A stretch of DNA of 64,000 nt from CAVUAN01 sp963739435 (lineage in GTDB: Bacteria > Acidobacteriota > Thermoanaerobaculia > UBA5066 > Gp7-AA6), in contig CAVUAN010000015.1 in NCBI GenBank assembly GCA_963739435.1, positions 62,001 through 126,000 on the forward strand, read 5' to 3'. The notes under the pieces were generated by a model. It did not search any database. It worked only from the letters and a program-made list of their open reading frames with translations, and was not told the origin of the DNA. Position numbers and translations under genes: made by a program. Shown one piece after another: positions 63,188 to 64,000 of the stretch; position 1 is the first letter of the stretch; each line of letters starts with the position of its first letter.

Positions 63188-64000
63188 TTAGCCTGCGGCC
63201 CCTCTTAGGTCGGCGATGTCGGCAGCAAGCTCGGCGATGGGTCGGGAGGCCGGAGGCGCCAGGGCCTGCATCTCTTCGAGATGACGGCGGTAGATCTGCA
63301 GGCGCCCGGCGGCCTCGGCGCGTCGATCCGACGAGATCTGGTTCTCGACCGTTTCGACGCAATCCGGGTAGGCCTCGATCTGCTTGCAGACGAAAAGCAG
63401 GTCGCAGCCGGCAAAGAGAGCGGCCGCCGACCGCGTCGGTAAATCGCCGAACTCCGAGAGAGCGCCCATCTCGAGGTCGTCCGAGAAAGCGGCGCCCCGG
63501 AAGCCCAGCCGCTTTCGCAGCAGGTGCGTCGCCACATCCTGCGAAAGAGAGGCCGGCCGGCCGTCGGGCGAGGCCGCATGGGAGATCATGACGGCGCCCG
63601 CGGCGTCCATGAGCGCCGTGAACGGCGCCGTGTCCATCCGCTCTTCCTCCGGGTTCGGTTCGAGTTTCGGAAGCGACTTGTGCGTGTCGAGCCGGGCCCG
63701 GCCCAGCCCCGGAAAGTGCTTGAGGCACCCGCCGACGCCGCTGGCGTGGAGCCCTTCGAGGAACTCCCGCGCGGCTCGCTCGATTCTCTCGGGCTCGGCC
63801 GCGGCGCACCGCTCCCCCAGGACGAGGGCGCCTGCCTCCGGAATTCCCCGGTCCACCACGGGCGCGAGGTCCACGTCGAAGGAAAAAGCCCGGCAGCTCC
63901 GCCCGGCGAGCTCTCCCGCGGTCCGCGCCTTCCGGGCGCGGGCGGCCGCCCCAAAGGAAATTGCCGGGCCCAGGATTCCCTTCAAGCGGTCGACAGGCCC
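63188..64000 (-). CDS. nagZ: Beta-N-acetylhexosaminidase, GH3 (NagZ-like), 5' end outside the window
   Basis: At least 270 residues, the frame still open at the window edge. FDVDLAPVVD, GVGGCLKHFPGLGRARLDTHKSLP (with the His used as acid/base in NagZ) and AAFSDDLEMGALSEF (Asp nucleophile) identify the GH3 NagZ family. It cuts GlcNAc from anhydro-muropeptides in cell-wall recycling, which fits ldcA in the same window. The frame begins beyond 64000 and ends at 63188. Confidence 0.9.
   Translation of the reverse strand, partial: GPVDRLKGILGPAISFGAAARARKARTAGELAGRSCRAFSFDVDLAPVVDRGIPEAGALVLGERCAAAEPERIERAAREFLEGLHASGVGGCLKHFPGLGRARLDTHKSLPKLEPNPEEERMDTAPFTALMDAAGAVMISHAASPDGRPASLSQDVATHLLRKRLGFRGAAFSDDLEMGALSEFGDLPTRSAAALFAGCDLLFVCKQIEAYPDCVETVENQISSDRRAEAAGRLQIYRRHLEEMQALAPPASRPIAELAADIADLRGAAG

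Overview
The window is G+C-rich, gene-dense chromosomal DNA from a Gram-negative-type (diderm) bacterium. LPS genes (lpxB, an MsbA-type exporter, an LptC-like protein), a lolB-like lipoprotein, murJ and a class A penicillin-binding protein show an outer membrane and a peptidoglycan wall. DUF4388 proteins, MshEN-only proteins with proline-rich linkers, an ECF sigma/HEAT anti-sigma/DUF4097 module and many GTG/TTG starts suggest an Acidobacteriota-like lineage. That placement is inference from gene style, not a phylogeny. No CRISPR array, transposase, integrase or phage gene was recognised, so this looks like core chromosome with scattered small repeats.

Layout. 1-6.7 kb (minus): an LptC-like gene cut by the window edge, recJ (two apparent frameshifts), accA, priA and a lipoprotein. 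6.8-8.9 kb (plus): a fumarate-lyase enzyme with a CTG start and a PuuD-like membrane protein. 9-25.7 kb (minus): udg, coaBC, rpoZ, gmk, yicC, an MsbA-type exporter, lpxB, asnB, two small membrane proteins, a HIT protein, HU, rpsA, cmk, rluB, scpB, scpA, trpS and a site-2 protease. Many of these genes overlap stop-to-start by four bases. 25.8-29.3 kb (plus): ECF sigma factor, HEAT-repeat anti-sigma factor and a frameshifted DUF4097 protein. 29.4-43.8 kb (mostly minus): an SDR protein, recG, a cNMP/FHA protein, ldcA, RNase P RNA, a NYN nuclease, a DUF4126 protein, two DUF4388 proteins, uvrC and uvrB. 43.8-47.4 kb (plus): PBP1A fused in frame to a flippase, probably by a one-base error. 47.5-56 kb (minus): rplI, DUF2232, rpsR, rpsF, pth, rplY, prs, tRNA-Gln, ispE, a lolB-like lipoprotein and a TPR protein. 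56-60.6 kb (plus): two MshEN proteins flanking an HU gene, then a second site-2 protease. 60.6-64 kb: dtd, murJ, ssb and a partial nagZ.

Most genes serve information processing (replication restart, excision repair, recombination, condensin, translation) and envelope building. Points that stand out are three CTG start codons forced by conserved N-termini; four frame breaks that each look like one extra base; two families of 7-bp intergenic repeats with inverted arms; a branched GC-rich element beside tRNA-Gln; a cysteine pattern in TrpRS that suggests an iron-sulfur cluster; and a pair of uncharacterised MshEN proteins around an HU gene, the best candidate here for an undescribed regulatory system.
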